Shown here in pieces: positions 29,510 through 38,284 of a stretch of DNA of 55,659 nt. The DNA is from CAZEDU01 sp964511185 (GTDB taxonomy: Bacteria > Myxococcota > Myxococcia > Myxococcales > Myxococcaceae), in contig CAZEDU010000017.1 in NCBI GenBank assembly GCA_964511185.1, forward strand, positions 1-55,659, given 5' to 3'. A program made the position numbers and the translations under genes. Numbering within the stretch: position 1 is the stretch's first letter; the number at the start of each line of letters is the position of its first letter. The notes under the pieces were generated by a model. The model had not been told where the DNA came from. It did not search any database and was given only the letters and a program-made list of their open reading frames with translations.

Positions 29510-30412
29510 TCACGCGGCCTTCCGGAGCGTGGGCCTGACGCGCGTCGAGCTCAAGGCTTGGCGGCGCCACAGCGCGACGTCGAGCTCCGGGGCGCTCTCC
29601 AGGGCCATGATGCGTTGGAGATCCTCCACTGTGCCGATCGTCTTGCCGTTGACGGCGAGCAACAGGTCGTCGCTCTGCAGCCCGGCCTCTGCGGCCGGCG
29701 TCGACGGGCCGATCTGCAGCACGCGCACGCCCTTGCTCTGGCCGAGCTCGGCCGCGAGCGCGGGGCTCAAGGCCTCGTTCTTGGCCGCGATGCCCAGGTA
29801 GCGGCGCCGCACCTCGCCATGCTGAATGAGCAGCGGGGTCACCCACGACGCGGTGGACGACGGAATCGCGAAGCCGATGCCCTGGGCGAACGGCAGCATC
29901 GCAGTGTTGATGCCGACCACCTCGCCGCGGGCGTTGACCAACGGACCGCCGGAGTTGCCCGGGTTGATCGCGGCGTCGGTCTGGATCAAGCCGTCGAGCA
30001 CCGCGCCGTCGCGGGAAGGCAGCCTCCGCTCGAGCGCGCTCACCACGCCCAAGGAGACGGAGCGCTCGAAGCCAAAGGGATGGCCGAGCGCGATGACCAC
30101 CTGCCCCACGCGGACCGTGGCCGAGTCGGTGAGCAAGAGCGCCTGCAGATCGCCGTGGTCGAGCCGGACCACCGCGAGGTCGCTCGTCGGATCGGCGCCG
30201 ACCACGTCGCCGTGTGCGCGCGCGCCATCCGAGAAGCGCACCTCGACGCCTTTGGCGCCGCGCACCACGTGGGCGTTGGTCAGCACGTAGCCGTCCGGCG
30301 CGAGCACCACGCCGGTGCCGTGACCGCGGCGGTGCTCGATCGCCACCACGCCCGGCGCGGAGCGTTCGACCAGCGCCTCCAGGTCGTCCGAGAACTGCTG
30401 CAGAGAGGTCAT
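29510..30412 (-). CDS. HtrA-like trypsin-fold protease with PDZ domain, no signal peptide
   Basis: A 300-residue product. The catalytic triad is visible: His48 (TNAHVV), Asp78 (SDLAVV) and Ser154 (GNSGGPL). A PDZ domain follows at ~205-290 (RRRYLGIAA, then PSTPAAEAGLQSDDLLLAVNGK). It has no signal peptide or membrane segment, so it probably acts in the cytoplasm, unlike DegP-type HtrA. Its start overlaps the stop of the related protease gene upstream by four bases. The downstream neighbour is fabG, 103 bases away. Confidence 0.85.
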   Translation of the reverse strand: MTSLQQFSDDLEALVERSAPGVVAIEHRRGHGTGVVLAPDGYVLTNAHVVRGAKGVEVRFSDGARAHGDVVGADPTSDLAVVRLDHGDLQALLLTDSATVRVGQVVIALGHPFGFERSVSLGVVSALERRLPSRDGAVLDGLIQTDAAINPGNSGGPLVNARGEVVGINTAMLPFAQGIGFAIPSSTASWVTPLLIQHGEVRRRYLGIAAKNEALSPALAAELGQSKGVRVLQIGPSTPAAEAGLQSDDLLLAVNGKTIGTVEDLQRIMALESAPELDVALWRRQALSSTRVRPTLRKAA

Positions 30413-31299
30413 GGCCGCTGCCCCACCGTGAGCTGGGTGTCGAGCACCTGGCCCGCGCGCCAGAGCTTCACCGGCACCGACTTGCCGACGTTGTCCGCGC
30501 GCAAGAACGCCTGCAGGTCGGCGAGGTCTTGAATGTCGTCGCCGCCGAGCTTGAGCACGGTGTCACCGAAGGCGATGCCCGCCTTGTCCGCGGGGCCGCC
30601 AGGCTCGACGGCCAGCACGAGCAGGCCCAGCGCCTCGCCGGTCGCGGCGCGCACCGCGTCGGGCAGGCGAACCGGCTGCGAGCTCACCCCCAGGTAACCG
30701 CGGCGAACGCGGCCGTGCTGCTGAAGCTGAGCGACGACGCGGCGAACCGTCGGGGTGGGGATGACGAGCGAGCTCCCGCGCATCAGGCCGGTGGTGTTGA
30801 GGCCGAGCACGCGTCCTTCCACGTCGATGAGCGGACCGCCGGAGAACCCCGGGATGTGCGGCGCGTCGGATTCGAAGTAGCGGTCGAGCTCGCCGCCCAA
30901 GCGCGTGCGGAAAGGACCCGTGCCGAGCGCGCTCACGATGCCGCTGGTGGCGCGCACGGTCTTGCCCGGGCGGCCCAACGCGAGCACCAGGTGGCCGACC
31001 TTCAAAGCGGCGCCGTCGTCGAAGGTGGCCGGCGCGCCGCCTTCGGCCTGGAGCAGGATCAAGTCGGTGCTGGGGTCGCGGCCCAGGACCTTGGCGCGCG
31101 CTTCCTTTCCTTCGGCGAAGGCGATGGTGACGCCCTCGTCGCTCTCGACGGCGTGACTGGCGGCGACGACTTGCCCGGCGGCCCACACCACACCCGAGGA
31201 GGAACGCCCGCGGCGCCCCTCGACGCGCACCACGCTCTTGCCGGCGAGCTCGACCGCCGACGCGATGCTCTCTGACAGCTCGATTGCTTTGATTGCCAT
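30409..31299 (-). CDS. Second HtrA-like trypsin-fold protease with PDZ domain, no signal peptide
   Basis: A 296-residue product. Triad: His49 (AASHAV), Asp79 (STDLILL) and Ser153 (GFSGGPL). A PDZ-like region at ~205-290 includes RRGYLGVSS and GGPADKAGIAFGDTVLKLGG. The N-terminus (MAIKAIELSESIASAVEL) is a helix, not a signal. It is clearly related to the adjacent 29510-30412 product but diverged, so the pair is an old tandem duplication. It is 83 bases after the LuxR-type regulator on the same strand. The two may form a heterocomplex acting on cytoplasmic proteins. Confidence 0.85.
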   Translation of the reverse strand: MAIKAIELSESIASAVELAGKSVVRVEGRRGRSSSGVVWAAGQVVAASHAVESDEGVTIAFAEGKEARAKVLGRDPSTDLILLQAEGGAPATFDDGAALKVGHLVLALGRPGKTVRATSGIVSALGTGPFRTRLGGELDRYFESDAPHIPGFSGGPLIDVEGRVLGLNTTGLMRGSSLVIPTPTVRRVVAQLQQHGRVRRGYLGVSSQPVRLPDAVRAATGEALGLLVLAVEPGGPADKAGIAFGDTVLKLGGDDIQDLADLQAFLRADNVGKSVPVKLWRAGQVLDTQLTVGQRP

Positions 31300-31357
31300 G
31301 AGGGGGAGTTAACCGGCCCCCGGCGCGCGCCACATCGCCCGACCAGGCAGCGCGGGG

Positions 31358-31375
31358 CCTGCCCATTCGGGCAGG
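31358..31375 (-). other. Short hairpin between regulator and protease genes
   Basis: CCTGCCC-ATTC-GGGCAGG, a perfect 7-bp stem with a four-base loop, just downstream of the regulator's stop and 59 bases before the protease start. No T run follows, so it is a weak terminator candidate or a processing site. Confidence 0.35.
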
Positions 31376-31382
31376 TCGCTTC

Positions 31383-31994
31383 TCAAAGGTCGATGATGCC
31401 GAGCCGCGCGGCGCGCACCACCGCCTCCAGACGGCGCTGCGCGCCGAGCTTCTGGAGAATCGCGTTCACGTGGAACTTCGCGGTGTGCTCGCTGATCCGT
31501 AGCCGCTCGCCGATGGCCTTGTTCGAGAGGCCTTCGGCCAGCAGGAGCAGCACCTCGCGCTCGCGCGCGGTCAACGCCTCGCGGGGAGCGTCCTCGCGGG
31601 CGGCCGGGAGGAGGACGCCGAGCGCCTCGGGATCGAGGACGGCGAGGCCCTGCGCCACCGCTTCGAGCGCGCCCGTCACGGCGCCGGGGGCGTGATCGCG
31701 CTTGATCGCCCCAGCCGCGCCCGCGGCCAATGCGGCGGGCACATCGTCGAGCTCGGACACGAGCGCCAGCACGGGCTCCGAGCGGGCGGCCTGCCCTTGG
31801 AGCGCACGGAGGCCGGCCTCGGCGTCGAGCCCGACGTCGCACAGGATGACGTCGGCGAGCGCCGCGGCGTCCGCCACGGCCTGGAAGCGGGCGGGCTGCT
31901 CGCGCAGGAGCGCCTCGAGGGCGGAGCGCACCAGAGGGTCTTCGGCGCGCACCGCGACTTTGAGGATGTCGGGGACCTCGGGCGTGGCTCGCAC
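31383..31994 (-). CDS. NarL/FixJ-type response regulator with LuxR HTH
   Basis: A 203-residue product from GTG at 31994. Residues ~10-125 form a receiver-like domain with Asp53 (VILCDVGLD), a possible phosphorylation site, and a Lys in GAIKRD, though the acidic pocket near the N-terminus is reduced. Residues ~138-200 are a LuxR HTH (LTAREREVLLLLAEGLSNKA, TAKFHVNAILQKL). It sits upstream of the two HtrA-like genes on the same strand and probably controls them. No histidine kinase is adjacent. Its start region is free of REP copies, which begin ~50 bases upstream. Confidence 0.8.
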   Translation of the reverse strand: MRATPEVPDILKVAVRAEDPLVRSALEALLREQPARFQAVADAAALADVILCDVGLDAEAGLRALQGQAARSEPVLALVSELDDVPAALAAGAAGAIKRDHAPGAVTGALEAVAQGLAVLDPEALGVLLPAAREDAPREALTAREREVLLLLAEGLSNKAIGERLRISEHTAKFHVNAILQKLGAQRRLEAVVRAARLGIIDL

Positions 31995-32040
31995 GAAGAA
32001 ATGGGTAATCGAGCGCCGGAGGTTTTGCCCGGGAACGGGA

Positions 32041-32158
32041 GGGGACTGTCCCCAACGGGGACTGTCCCCGGATGTTGCGAGCCCTGAGGCGGGCTGGGCC
32101 GTCGTCTCTCGTCAGATCTTGGTCAACCCGGGGACAGTCCCTTTCAGGGACAGTCCCC
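32041..32158. repeat. REP-like inverted pair containing four GGGGACTGTCCCC-type palindromes
   Basis: Two copies of GGGGACTGTCCCC (32041-32053 and 32057-32069), then 60 bases, then two copies of the reverse type (32130-32141 and 32146-32158). The left and right halves are near reverse complements over ~31 bases, so the 118-bp element can fold into one large hairpin. Single or double copies recur at 39935-39966 and 46680-46692. Such dispersed palindromes resemble REP/BIME elements moved by a RAYT-type transposase. The right end runs into the end of lysC. Confidence 0.8.
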
Positions 32159-33331
32159 AGTGGCGTTCCCCAGCAAAGCGCTGTGGAGGCGGCGCGTGAG
32201 CTCCGCGACGTTCTCGCGAGGCACGAGCAACGAGACCACCAGCGCCGAGGCCTGCGCGGCCTGCACCTGCGCGCTCATCTCACCGGCGATCCGAAGCGCG
32301 CGCGGCAAGATCGAGAACGTGGTGTTCGCGCCGCTGCCCACGCACGTCACCGTGCCCAGGTCATCCCGCACGCGCCCGCCCTCGCCCATCACCGCGCCGA
32401 GCTGCGACTTCAGCGCCTCGAAGCCGTGCACGTCCTGCAGCGGGAAGACAATCACGGCCCCATCGGCGTCGAAGGACACCATCCGTCCCCGCGCGCCCGC
32501 GGCCTCCATCTCCTTCAACACCGCCTCGAGCCGATCCGCCGCCCGCAGCTCGACCACCCCGACTTCGACGTCGCCGGTCACCGCCTTGACGCCGGAGGGC
32601 TCCGCGTCCGCGCGCACCACCGTCCCGCTGCCTGCGGTGTGCGTGCTCAGCGCGTGAATCGCGATGCCCTTGACCTTGGCGAACTCCACCGCCTGCGCGT
32701 TGAGCACCTTGGCCCCCGCGGACGCGAGCTCCTGCATCTCGTCGTAGCCGATGCGCTCGAGCTTCCTCGCGTCGGGCACGATGCGCGGATCGGCGGAGAA
32801 GACGCCGTCGACGTCTGAGTAGATCTCGCAGTCGGCGCCCAACGCCGCCGCGAGCGCCACGGCCGTCGTGTCCGAGCCGCCGCGCCCGAGCGTCGTCACC
32901 TCGCGGCGCTTCGACACCCCTTGATACCCGGCGACGATGACGACCTTGCCTTCGCCGAGCGCCTCGAGGATTCGCACCGGCCGGACCTCGACGATGCTCG
33001 CCTGCGAGTGCGCGTCCGTCGTGATGATGCCGCTCTGGCTCCCGGTGAAGCTGATCGCCGGCACGCCCAGCTCCTGCAGCGCCATGGACAACAGCGCCAT
33101 CGAGATGCGCTCTCCACACGTGAGCAGCATGTCGAGCTCGCGGCGCGGCGGGTCGACCGACATCTGCTTCGCCAAGCCGAGCAGCTCGTCGGTGGTGTCG
33201 CCCATCGCCGAAACGACCACCACCATCTGATGGCCTTCCGCGCGCCGCTGCCGCACCTTGTCGGCGACCTTGCGCATCTTCTCCACCGTCGCCACCGACG
33301 ACCCACCGAACTTCTGAACCACGATTGCCAT
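32144..33331 (-). CDS. lysC: Aspartokinase
   Basis: A 395-residue product from ATG at 33331; the frame is open upstream but lacks a better start. It phosphorylates aspartate in the pathway to lysine, threonine and methionine. Features: KFGGSSV (7-13), VVSAMGDTTDELL, LTCGERIS, GRGGSDTTAVALAAALGADCEIYSDVDG (read in two pieces), and two ACT regions in the C-terminal ~150 residues (VGVVEL, GEGGRVRDDLGTVT). The last residues (GNATGDCP) and the stop codon are supplied by the REP-like element, so the C-terminus was altered by that insertion. A normal aspartokinase ends without such a tail. Confidence 0.95.
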   Translation of the reverse strand: MAIVVQKFGGSSVATVEKMRKVADKVRQRRAEGHQMVVVVSAMGDTTDELLGLAKQMSVDPPRRELDMLLTCGERISMALLSMALQELGVPAISFTGSQSGIITTDAHSQASIVEVRPVRILEALGEGKVVIVAGYQGVSKRREVTTLGRGGSDTTAVALAAALGADCEIYSDVDGVFSADPRIVPDARKLERIGYDEMQELASAGAKVLNAQAVEFAKVKGIAIHALSTHTAGSGTVVRADAEPSGVKAVTGDVEVGVVELRAADRLEAVLKEMEAAGARGRMVSFDADGAVIVFPLQDVHGFEALKSQLGAVMGEGGRVRDDLGTVTCVGSGANTTFSILPRALRIAGEMSAQVQAAQASALVVSLLVPRENVAELTRRLHSALLGNATGDCP

Positions 33332-33479
33332 GCGCACCTGCCTCGAAAGCCGCGGCCAGCGGGCCTCAGCCCAATAGGCCCATTGCAGCCCTTTGGCCAA
33401 GCCCACCCGGTCAGCACTCGCCCGTAACGACTGCCCAATTTCTCGGGAATAGCCCCTATATTCAGTCGTTTGGGCGCGG

Positions 33480-33507
33480 TTGACAGGTCGGACTCGACCC
33501 TTATCAT
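33480..33507 (+). promoter_or_regulatory. Sigma70-type promoter for the GldA-like operon
   Basis: TTGACA at 33480-33485 and TATCAT at 33502-33507 with a 16-base spacer, about 80 bases before the ATG at 33586. It lies in the 254-bp region between lysC and the ABC ATPase, the only gap long enough to hold divergent promoters here. Confidence 0.6.
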
Positions 33508-33585
33508 GCGCGCCGCTTTCGCTCGGACGATTTCACGCCCCGCGTCGCACCACGGGCGCCCAGTGGAACCACGAAGGAGCCTCAC

Positions 33586-34305
33586 ATGGCGATGATCGAA
33601 GTCACGCACGTCACCAAACGGTACCGGGACCGCGTCGCGGTCGATGATCTGAACTTCCAGGTCGAGAAGGGGGAGATCCTCGGGTTCTTGGGGCCCAACG
33701 GCGCCGGCAAGTCGACCACGATGAAGATCCTGACCGGCTTCCTTCCCCCCTCGGAAGGCACCGCGCGGATCAACGGCTTCGACATCTTCGAGAACCCGCT
33801 CGAGGTGAAGCGCCAGGTCGGGTACCTGCCGGAGACGCCGCCGCTCTACCCCGAGATGTCGGTGCGCGGGTACCTCAAGTTCGTCGCGCGGCTGAAGGGC
33901 GTGCCGGGCAAAGAGCTCAACGCCGAGATCGACCGCGTCTGCCAGGCGCTCGGCATCACCGACGTCATCGACCGGCTGATCCTCAACCTGTCCAAGGGCT
34001 ACCGGCAGCGCGTCGGCTTCGCGCAGGCGCTGCTCCGCTCGCCGCCGGTGCTCATCCTCGACGAGCCGACCGAAGGCCTCGACCCGCGGCAGCGCGGTGA
34101 GGTGTTGCAGCTGATTCGCAGCCTCGCCGGACAACACACGGTGATCCTGTCGACGCACATCCTCTCGGAGGTGAAGGCGACCTGCCAGAAGGTCCTCATC
34201 ATCCACCGCGGAAAGATGGCGGCGTACGACACCATCGAAAACCTGGCCGAGCCCAACCGCGAAGCGGGGCTCGAAGACGTCTTCCACCGCCTCACCGCGG
34301 CCTAA
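33586..34305 (+). CDS. ABC transporter ATPase, GldA type
   Basis: A 239-residue product. Walker A is LGPNGAGKSTT at ~36-46, the signature is NLSKGYRQRVG (in place of LSGGQ), and Walker B is PPVLILDEPTEGLDP, then the switch His in STHILSEV. It binds and hydrolyses ATP to power the permease encoded next. The signature variant and length match GldA/NatA-type ATPases. It begins a four-gene operon (ATPase, GldF-like permease, GldG-like protein, DUF4340 protein) with 21-26-base gaps and one four-base overlap. Confidence 0.9.
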   Translation: MAMIEVTHVTKRYRDRVAVDDLNFQVEKGEILGFLGPNGAGKSTTMKILTGFLPPSEGTARINGFDIFENPLEVKRQVGYLPETPPLYPEMSVRGYLKFVARLKGVPGKELNAEIDRVCQALGITDVIDRLILNLSKGYRQRVGFAQALLRSPPVLILDEPTEGLDPRQRGEVLQLIRSLAGQHTVILSTHILSEVKATCQKVLIIHRGKMAAYDTIENLAEPNREAGLEDVFHRLTAA

Positions 34306-34326
34306 CTTCTCAGGGAGAGACACACC

Positions 34327-35130
34327 ATGCGAAGCGCATTGGCGATCGCCCGCAAAGAGCTGTCCATCTACTTCACCACGCCGTGGGCCTACGTGGTCTT
34401 CACCGCGATGGCGTTCATCTCGTCGTTCTTCTTCATCGCGATGCTGCAGACGTTCAAGCAGGTGCAGGAGATGGCGCGCGCGTTCACCTGGGCGCGCATG
34501 CCCGAAGGCTACGGCATCTTCAAGAACCTCACCGACGGCGTGGTGGTGCAGCTGTGGGGCGTGGTGCTGGTCATCACGCTGTTCGTCGCGCCGTTCCTCT
34601 CGATGCGGCTGTTCGCGGAGGAGCGGCGGCAAAAGACGTTCGAGCTCTTGATGACCACGCCGGTCCGCGCGATCGAGATCGTGCTCGGCAAGTACCTGGG
34701 CGGGCTGGTCGTGATCAGCGCGACGCTGGGCCTCACCATCGTGTACCCCGTCATCCTCGCCCTCTTCGGCGCGTCGGAGTCGGGCAGCGCGCTCGAGTGG
34801 TCCACCGTGGCGCTCGGCTACGGCGGGCTCCTCCTCTGGGGCGCGACCTGCATCGCGATCGGCATGTTCATCTCGGCGTTGACCGAATCCCAGATGCTCG
34901 CGGCGTTCCTCACCTTCGCGGTGCTGCTGCCGTGGATGCTGCTCAGCAACCTGGCCCGCAACCTCGAGGAGCCGTGGCGCGCGCTGGTGCAGAACATCAC
35001 CTTCGACACGCAGCTGCAGAACCTGATGCGCGGCGTGCTCGACGTGAAGTCGCTCGTCTTCTTCCTCTCCATCATCGGCCTGTCGCTGCTCTTCACCCAC
35101 CGCGCGGTGGAAGCGCAGCGCTGGACCTAA
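34327..35130 (+). CDS. ABC transporter permease, GldF type
   Basis: A 267-residue membrane protein with six hydrophobic segments: ~19-38, ~72-95 (LWGVVLVITLFVAPFLSMRL), ~124-148, ~160-182, ~191-210 and ~240-258. An extracellular loop after the first segment carries EGYGIFKNLTDG. It is the permease of the GldA-like ATPase. In Bacteroidetes, GldAFG supports gliding; in myxobacteria homologous operons exist outside known gliding complexes, so the substrate is not known. It starts 21 bases after the ATPase gene. Confidence 0.85.
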   Translation: MRSALAIARKELSIYFTTPWAYVVFTAMAFISSFFFIAMLQTFKQVQEMARAFTWARMPEGYGIFKNLTDGVVVQLWGVVLVITLFVAPFLSMRLFAEERRQKTFELLMTTPVRAIEIVLGKYLGGLVVISATLGLTIVYPVILALFGASESGSALEWSTVALGYGGLLLWGATCIAIGMFISALTESQMLAAFLTFAVLLPWMLLSNLARNLEEPWRALVQNITFDTQLQNLMRGVLDVKSLVFFLSIIGLSLLFTHRAVEAQRWT

Positions 35131-35155
35131 CCCCTTCCGCACGGAGACCCCTGAC

Positions 35156-36772
35156 ATGCAAACGCTCGGAAAGATCTTCGGCGGCATCGGGCTGCTCGTG
35201 CTGCTCTCGAGCCCGATCACGCTCTTCTTCACCTCCGGCTCGCCGGTGACGACCGGCATCAAGGCGCTGCTCGGCGTCGCGCTGATCGGCTTCTACGTCG
35301 CGACCAACTACAACCGGCTGCTCAACGCGGACGCGCGGCGGGCCACCACCGCCGAAGGCGGGTCGCGGCCGATGTCGCAGGGCGCGCGCGCGAGCTTCTT
35401 CTTCACCACCACCGCCCTAATGGCGGTGCTCGCGGTCGGCGCGCTGTTCGCGATCAACTACATCGCCGTCAAGCGCAACAAGACCTGGGACCTGACGAGC
35501 AAGAAGATCTACTCGCTCGCGGAGCAGACCCGGTCGACCCTCGAGGAGCTGAAGGAGCCGGTGACCGCGATCGGCTTCTTGCCCGCCAATCACCCGGTCT
35601 ACGACCAGCTCGAGCAGCTGTTCGCGAAGTACCGCGAGAAGTCCGACAAGTTCACCTACGAGTTCAAGGATCCGCGCAAGCACCCGGACCTGGCGCGCAA
35701 GTACCAGCTGCGCGAGGGGCAGACGACGGTGGTGCTGACGCGCGGCGCCGGTGAGAACAGCTCGCACACCATGCTCAACGTCATCTCGGAGCAGGACCTG
35801 ACCAACGCGCTGATCAAGCTGAACGCGGTGGGAGAACAGAAGGTCTACTTCGTGATCGGCCACGGCGAGTGGGCGACCAGCGAGCCCGTGGGCGGCTCTC
35901 CCGAGGAGAGCCTCACCACCATCTCCGAGCTGAAGAAGAGCCTCTTGCAGGAAGGCTACGCGCCCGAAGATCTGAACCTGATCGAGAAGAACAACGAGAT
36001 CCCGAAAGACGCGGCGGCGCTCGTCATCGCCGGCGCGAAGAGCCCGTTCTCGGACGGCGAGAAGGCCGCGCTGAAGAAGTACCTCGAGGAAGGCGGGCGG
36101 CTCCTCTACTTCGCCGAGCGCGACGCGGAGCCCGGCCTCGACGCGCTGCTCGCCGAGTACGGCGTGCAGGTCGATCGCGGGCTGCTCGCCGACGAGCGCG
36201 TCAACCCCACCAACCCCTACGTGATCGTCACCCCGTTCTTCGCCGAGCACGAGATGACGCGGCTGCTCAAGCAGCTGCGCATGAACCTCGAGCTGCCCAG
36301 CGTTCGAGGCCTGTCGGTGCTGCACGAAGGGCTCGCGTCGGGCGTCACCGCGACGCCGGTGGCGTTGACCTCGCCGTTCGCGTGGGTCGAGAGCACGCCG
36401 GACGGCAAGCCCCGCCCCGACCAGGGCGAGAAGCAGGGCTCGATTCCGGTCGTCGTGGCGAGCACGCGCAACACCTCGAGCGCCGCGGAGAAGCGGTTCG
36501 ACGAGGCGCGCGTCGTCGTCTTCGGCGACTCGGAGCTGCTCGTCGACGCCAACTGGGGCCACGAGGCGAACCGCAACATGGTGATGAACGCGATCGCGTG
36601 GGCGAGCAACCAGGTGAAGAAGATCACCATCCGCCCGCCGGACCGCGACATCTCGACCATCGACCTGACCGACGAGCTGATGGCGAAGATCCGCTTCCTC
36701 TCGATGGACCTCTTGCCGCTCTCGCTCATCGGCGTCGGCCTGGCCATCTGGCTCTCGAGGCGAAACAAATGA
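35156..36772 (+). CDS. GldG-like protein of an ABC system
   Basis: A 538-residue product. Two hydrophobic segments near the N-terminus (residues ~7-27 and 36-55), a third at ~85-108 (TTTALMAVLAVGALFAINYI) and a last one at ~515-533 (LLPLSLIGVGLAIWLS). Between them is a periplasmic DUF4350-like domain with TSKKIYSLAEQTRSTLEELK, YFVIGHGEW, VIAGAKSPFSDGEKAALKKY and VVVFGDSELLVDAN. This is the GldG arrangement. It starts 25 bases after the permease and overlaps the DUF4340 gene by four bases. Confidence 0.85.
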   Translation: MQTLGKIFGGIGLLVLLSSPITLFFTSGSPVTTGIKALLGVALIGFYVATNYNRLLNADARRATTAEGGSRPMSQGARASFFFTTTALMAVLAVGALFAINYIAVKRNKTWDLTSKKIYSLAEQTRSTLEELKEPVTAIGFLPANHPVYDQLEQLFAKYREKSDKFTYEFKDPRKHPDLARKYQLREGQTTVVLTRGAGENSSHTMLNVISEQDLTNALIKLNAVGEQKVYFVIGHGEWATSEPVGGSPEESLTTISELKKSLLQEGYAPEDLNLIEKNNEIPKDAAALVIAGAKSPFSDGEKAALKKYLEEGGRLLYFAERDAEPGLDALLAEYGVQVDRGLLADERVNPTNPYVIVTPFFAEHEMTRLLKQLRMNLELPSVRGLSVLHEGLASGVTATPVALTSPFAWVESTPDGKPRPDQGEKQGSIPVVVASTRNTSSAAEKRFDEARVVVFGDSELLVDANWGHEANRNMVMNAIAWASNQVKKITIRPPDRDISTIDLTDELMAKIRFLSMDLLPLSLIGVGLAIWLSRRNK

Positions 36773-38271
36773 GACAGACCACTCGCACCCTCCTGACGCT
36801 CGGCGCGCTGATCCTCGTCGGCGGCGCGTTCGGCCTCTACGCCTTCTTCGGCGTCGCCAAGGTCGACGAGGCCGAGGCGGAGCGAAAAGAGAGCACCGAG
36901 CGGGTGTTCGCGTACGCCAAGCCCGGCGAGAAGAGCGCGGACGGCGGCGCGCTCCAGTTCTCCTTCACGTCCATCACCGTGAAGGCCAAGGGCGAGACCA
37001 CCACGCTCGAGAAGCGCGGCGACGCGTGGCACATCACCTCGCCGGTTCAGGCCAAGGCCGACAAGCTCACGGTCGACAGCATCACCAGCCAGCTGCAGAC
37101 CGCGAAGTTCAAGGCCGAGCTGGAAGAGAACCCCGACGAGGCCACGCTCGAGAAGTACGGGCTCAAGGCGCCGCAGTTCACGGTGACCGCGTTCGGCTAC
37201 GTGCCCGAGGAGAACGGCCAGGGCGCCGACGACCCGTCCCGGCGGCGCGAGGTGACGCTCCACGGCGGCATCGAGAACACGTTCGACGGCTCGGTGTACG
37301 TGATGCGCAACGCCGAGAAGAAGGTCTACGTCGGCGAAGGCGGGCTGCGCTGGGCGCTCGAGAAGACGACGTACGACCTGCGCGACAAGGAGGTGCTCGC
37401 GTTCGAGCCGCAGCAGGTGAAGAGCATCGAGCTCAAGTCGAAGGCGAACCAGTACCGGCTCGAGCGGGACGGCGAGAAGTGGCGGCTGGCGCGGCCCTTC
37501 TCCACCCTCGCCGACGCGACCGCCGTCGCCACCATGCTGAGCGGGCTGAAGGCGGAGCGGGCGGTGGCGTTCCCCAGCGACACGCCCGAGGCGCGCAAGT
37601 CGTTCGGGCTCGAGCCGGCGCTCATCGACGCGACGTTCCAGCTGGAGGGCGGCGCCGCGCGCGTTCGCCTGGGCAGGCCGTCCGGCGACACCGGCGACAA
37701 GGTGTTCGCGCTCCGGGAGCAGGACGGCGCGGCCTTGCTCGCGGAGCTGCCGGCGAGCGCGCTGGGCCACCTGGACAAGAACCCCGCCGACCTGAAGGAC
37801 AGGTCGGTGCTCTCGTTCAAGCAGGAGGACGTCACGCGCATCCAGTTCCAGCTCGCCGACGGCAAGACGATGACCGTCGAGCGGCCGGCGAACGCGGCCG
37901 ACGAGTGGAAGGTGACCGAGCCCGAGCCTGGCCCCGCGAAGCGCTGGAAGATCTCTTCGCTGCTCTGGTCGCTGGCGAGCTTGAAGGCGACCGCCGCGGG
38001 CGAGGAGAACCCGAAGGACTGGGCGAAGTTCGGCATCGACGCCCAGTCGCGCGGCGCGACGCTCTTCGGGGCGGATGGGAAGGAGCTCGCGAGGCTGCAG
38101 CTCGGCAAGGACGTCGCGGGCAAGCCGAACGTCGTCTACGCGCGCGGCGCGAAGCCGCAGGTGGTGGAGGTCGAGACCACCCGGCTCAACGACCTGCCGA
38201 CCGCGGTGGGCGACCTCCTCGACGCGGCGCCGGCCGACGCGGGCGTGCTGAAGACGTTCGCGAACCAGTAG
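36769..38271 (+). CDS. DUF4340 protein, last gene of the GldAFG-like operon
   Basis: A 500-residue product. One N-terminal membrane segment (TLLTLGALILVGGAFGLYAFFG, ~7-28) holds a long periplasmic chain of repeated beta units. Each unit has the DUF4340 style: a short strand such as VKSIELKSK, then a W-containing strand (EKWRLARPF, DEWKVTEPEPG, DAWHITSPVQAKADK) and an L-x-x-L helix. There are three such units. The family is linked to GldG-type ABC systems and probably forms a periplasmic tether or substrate guide. Its ATG overlaps the GldG stop. The gene converges with the metallophosphoesterase. Confidence 0.85.
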   Translation: MRQTTRTLLTLGALILVGGAFGLYAFFGVAKVDEAEAERKESTERVFAYAKPGEKSADGGALQFSFTSITVKAKGETTTLEKRGDAWHITSPVQAKADKLTVDSITSQLQTAKFKAELEENPDEATLEKYGLKAPQFTVTAFGYVPEENGQGADDPSRRREVTLHGGIENTFDGSVYVMRNAEKKVYVGEGGLRWALEKTTYDLRDKEVLAFEPQQVKSIELKSKANQYRLERDGEKWRLARPFSTLADATAVATMLSGLKAERAVAFPSDTPEARKSFGLEPALIDATFQLEGGAARVRLGRPSGDTGDKVFALREQDGAALLAELPASALGHLDKNPADLKDRSVLSFKQEDVTRIQFQLADGKTMTVERPANAADEWKVTEPEPGPAKRWKISSLLWSLASLKATAAGEENPKDWAKFGIDAQSRGATLFGADGKELARLQLGKDVAGKPNVVYARGAKPQVVEVETTRLNDLPTAVGDLLDAAPADAGVLKTFANQ

Positions 38272-38284
38272 CCGAAAGCGAGCC

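Noticed and set aside
32896..35262. A 788-codon minus-strand frame over the ABC genes
   Set aside because: It covers the sense GldA/GldF-like genes that have clear motifs; the antisense is a composition shadow.
33586..38271. Assigning the GldAFG-like operon to gliding motility
   Set aside because: The gliding role is known for Bacteroidetes. Nothing in this window links the operon to myxobacterial motility machinery.
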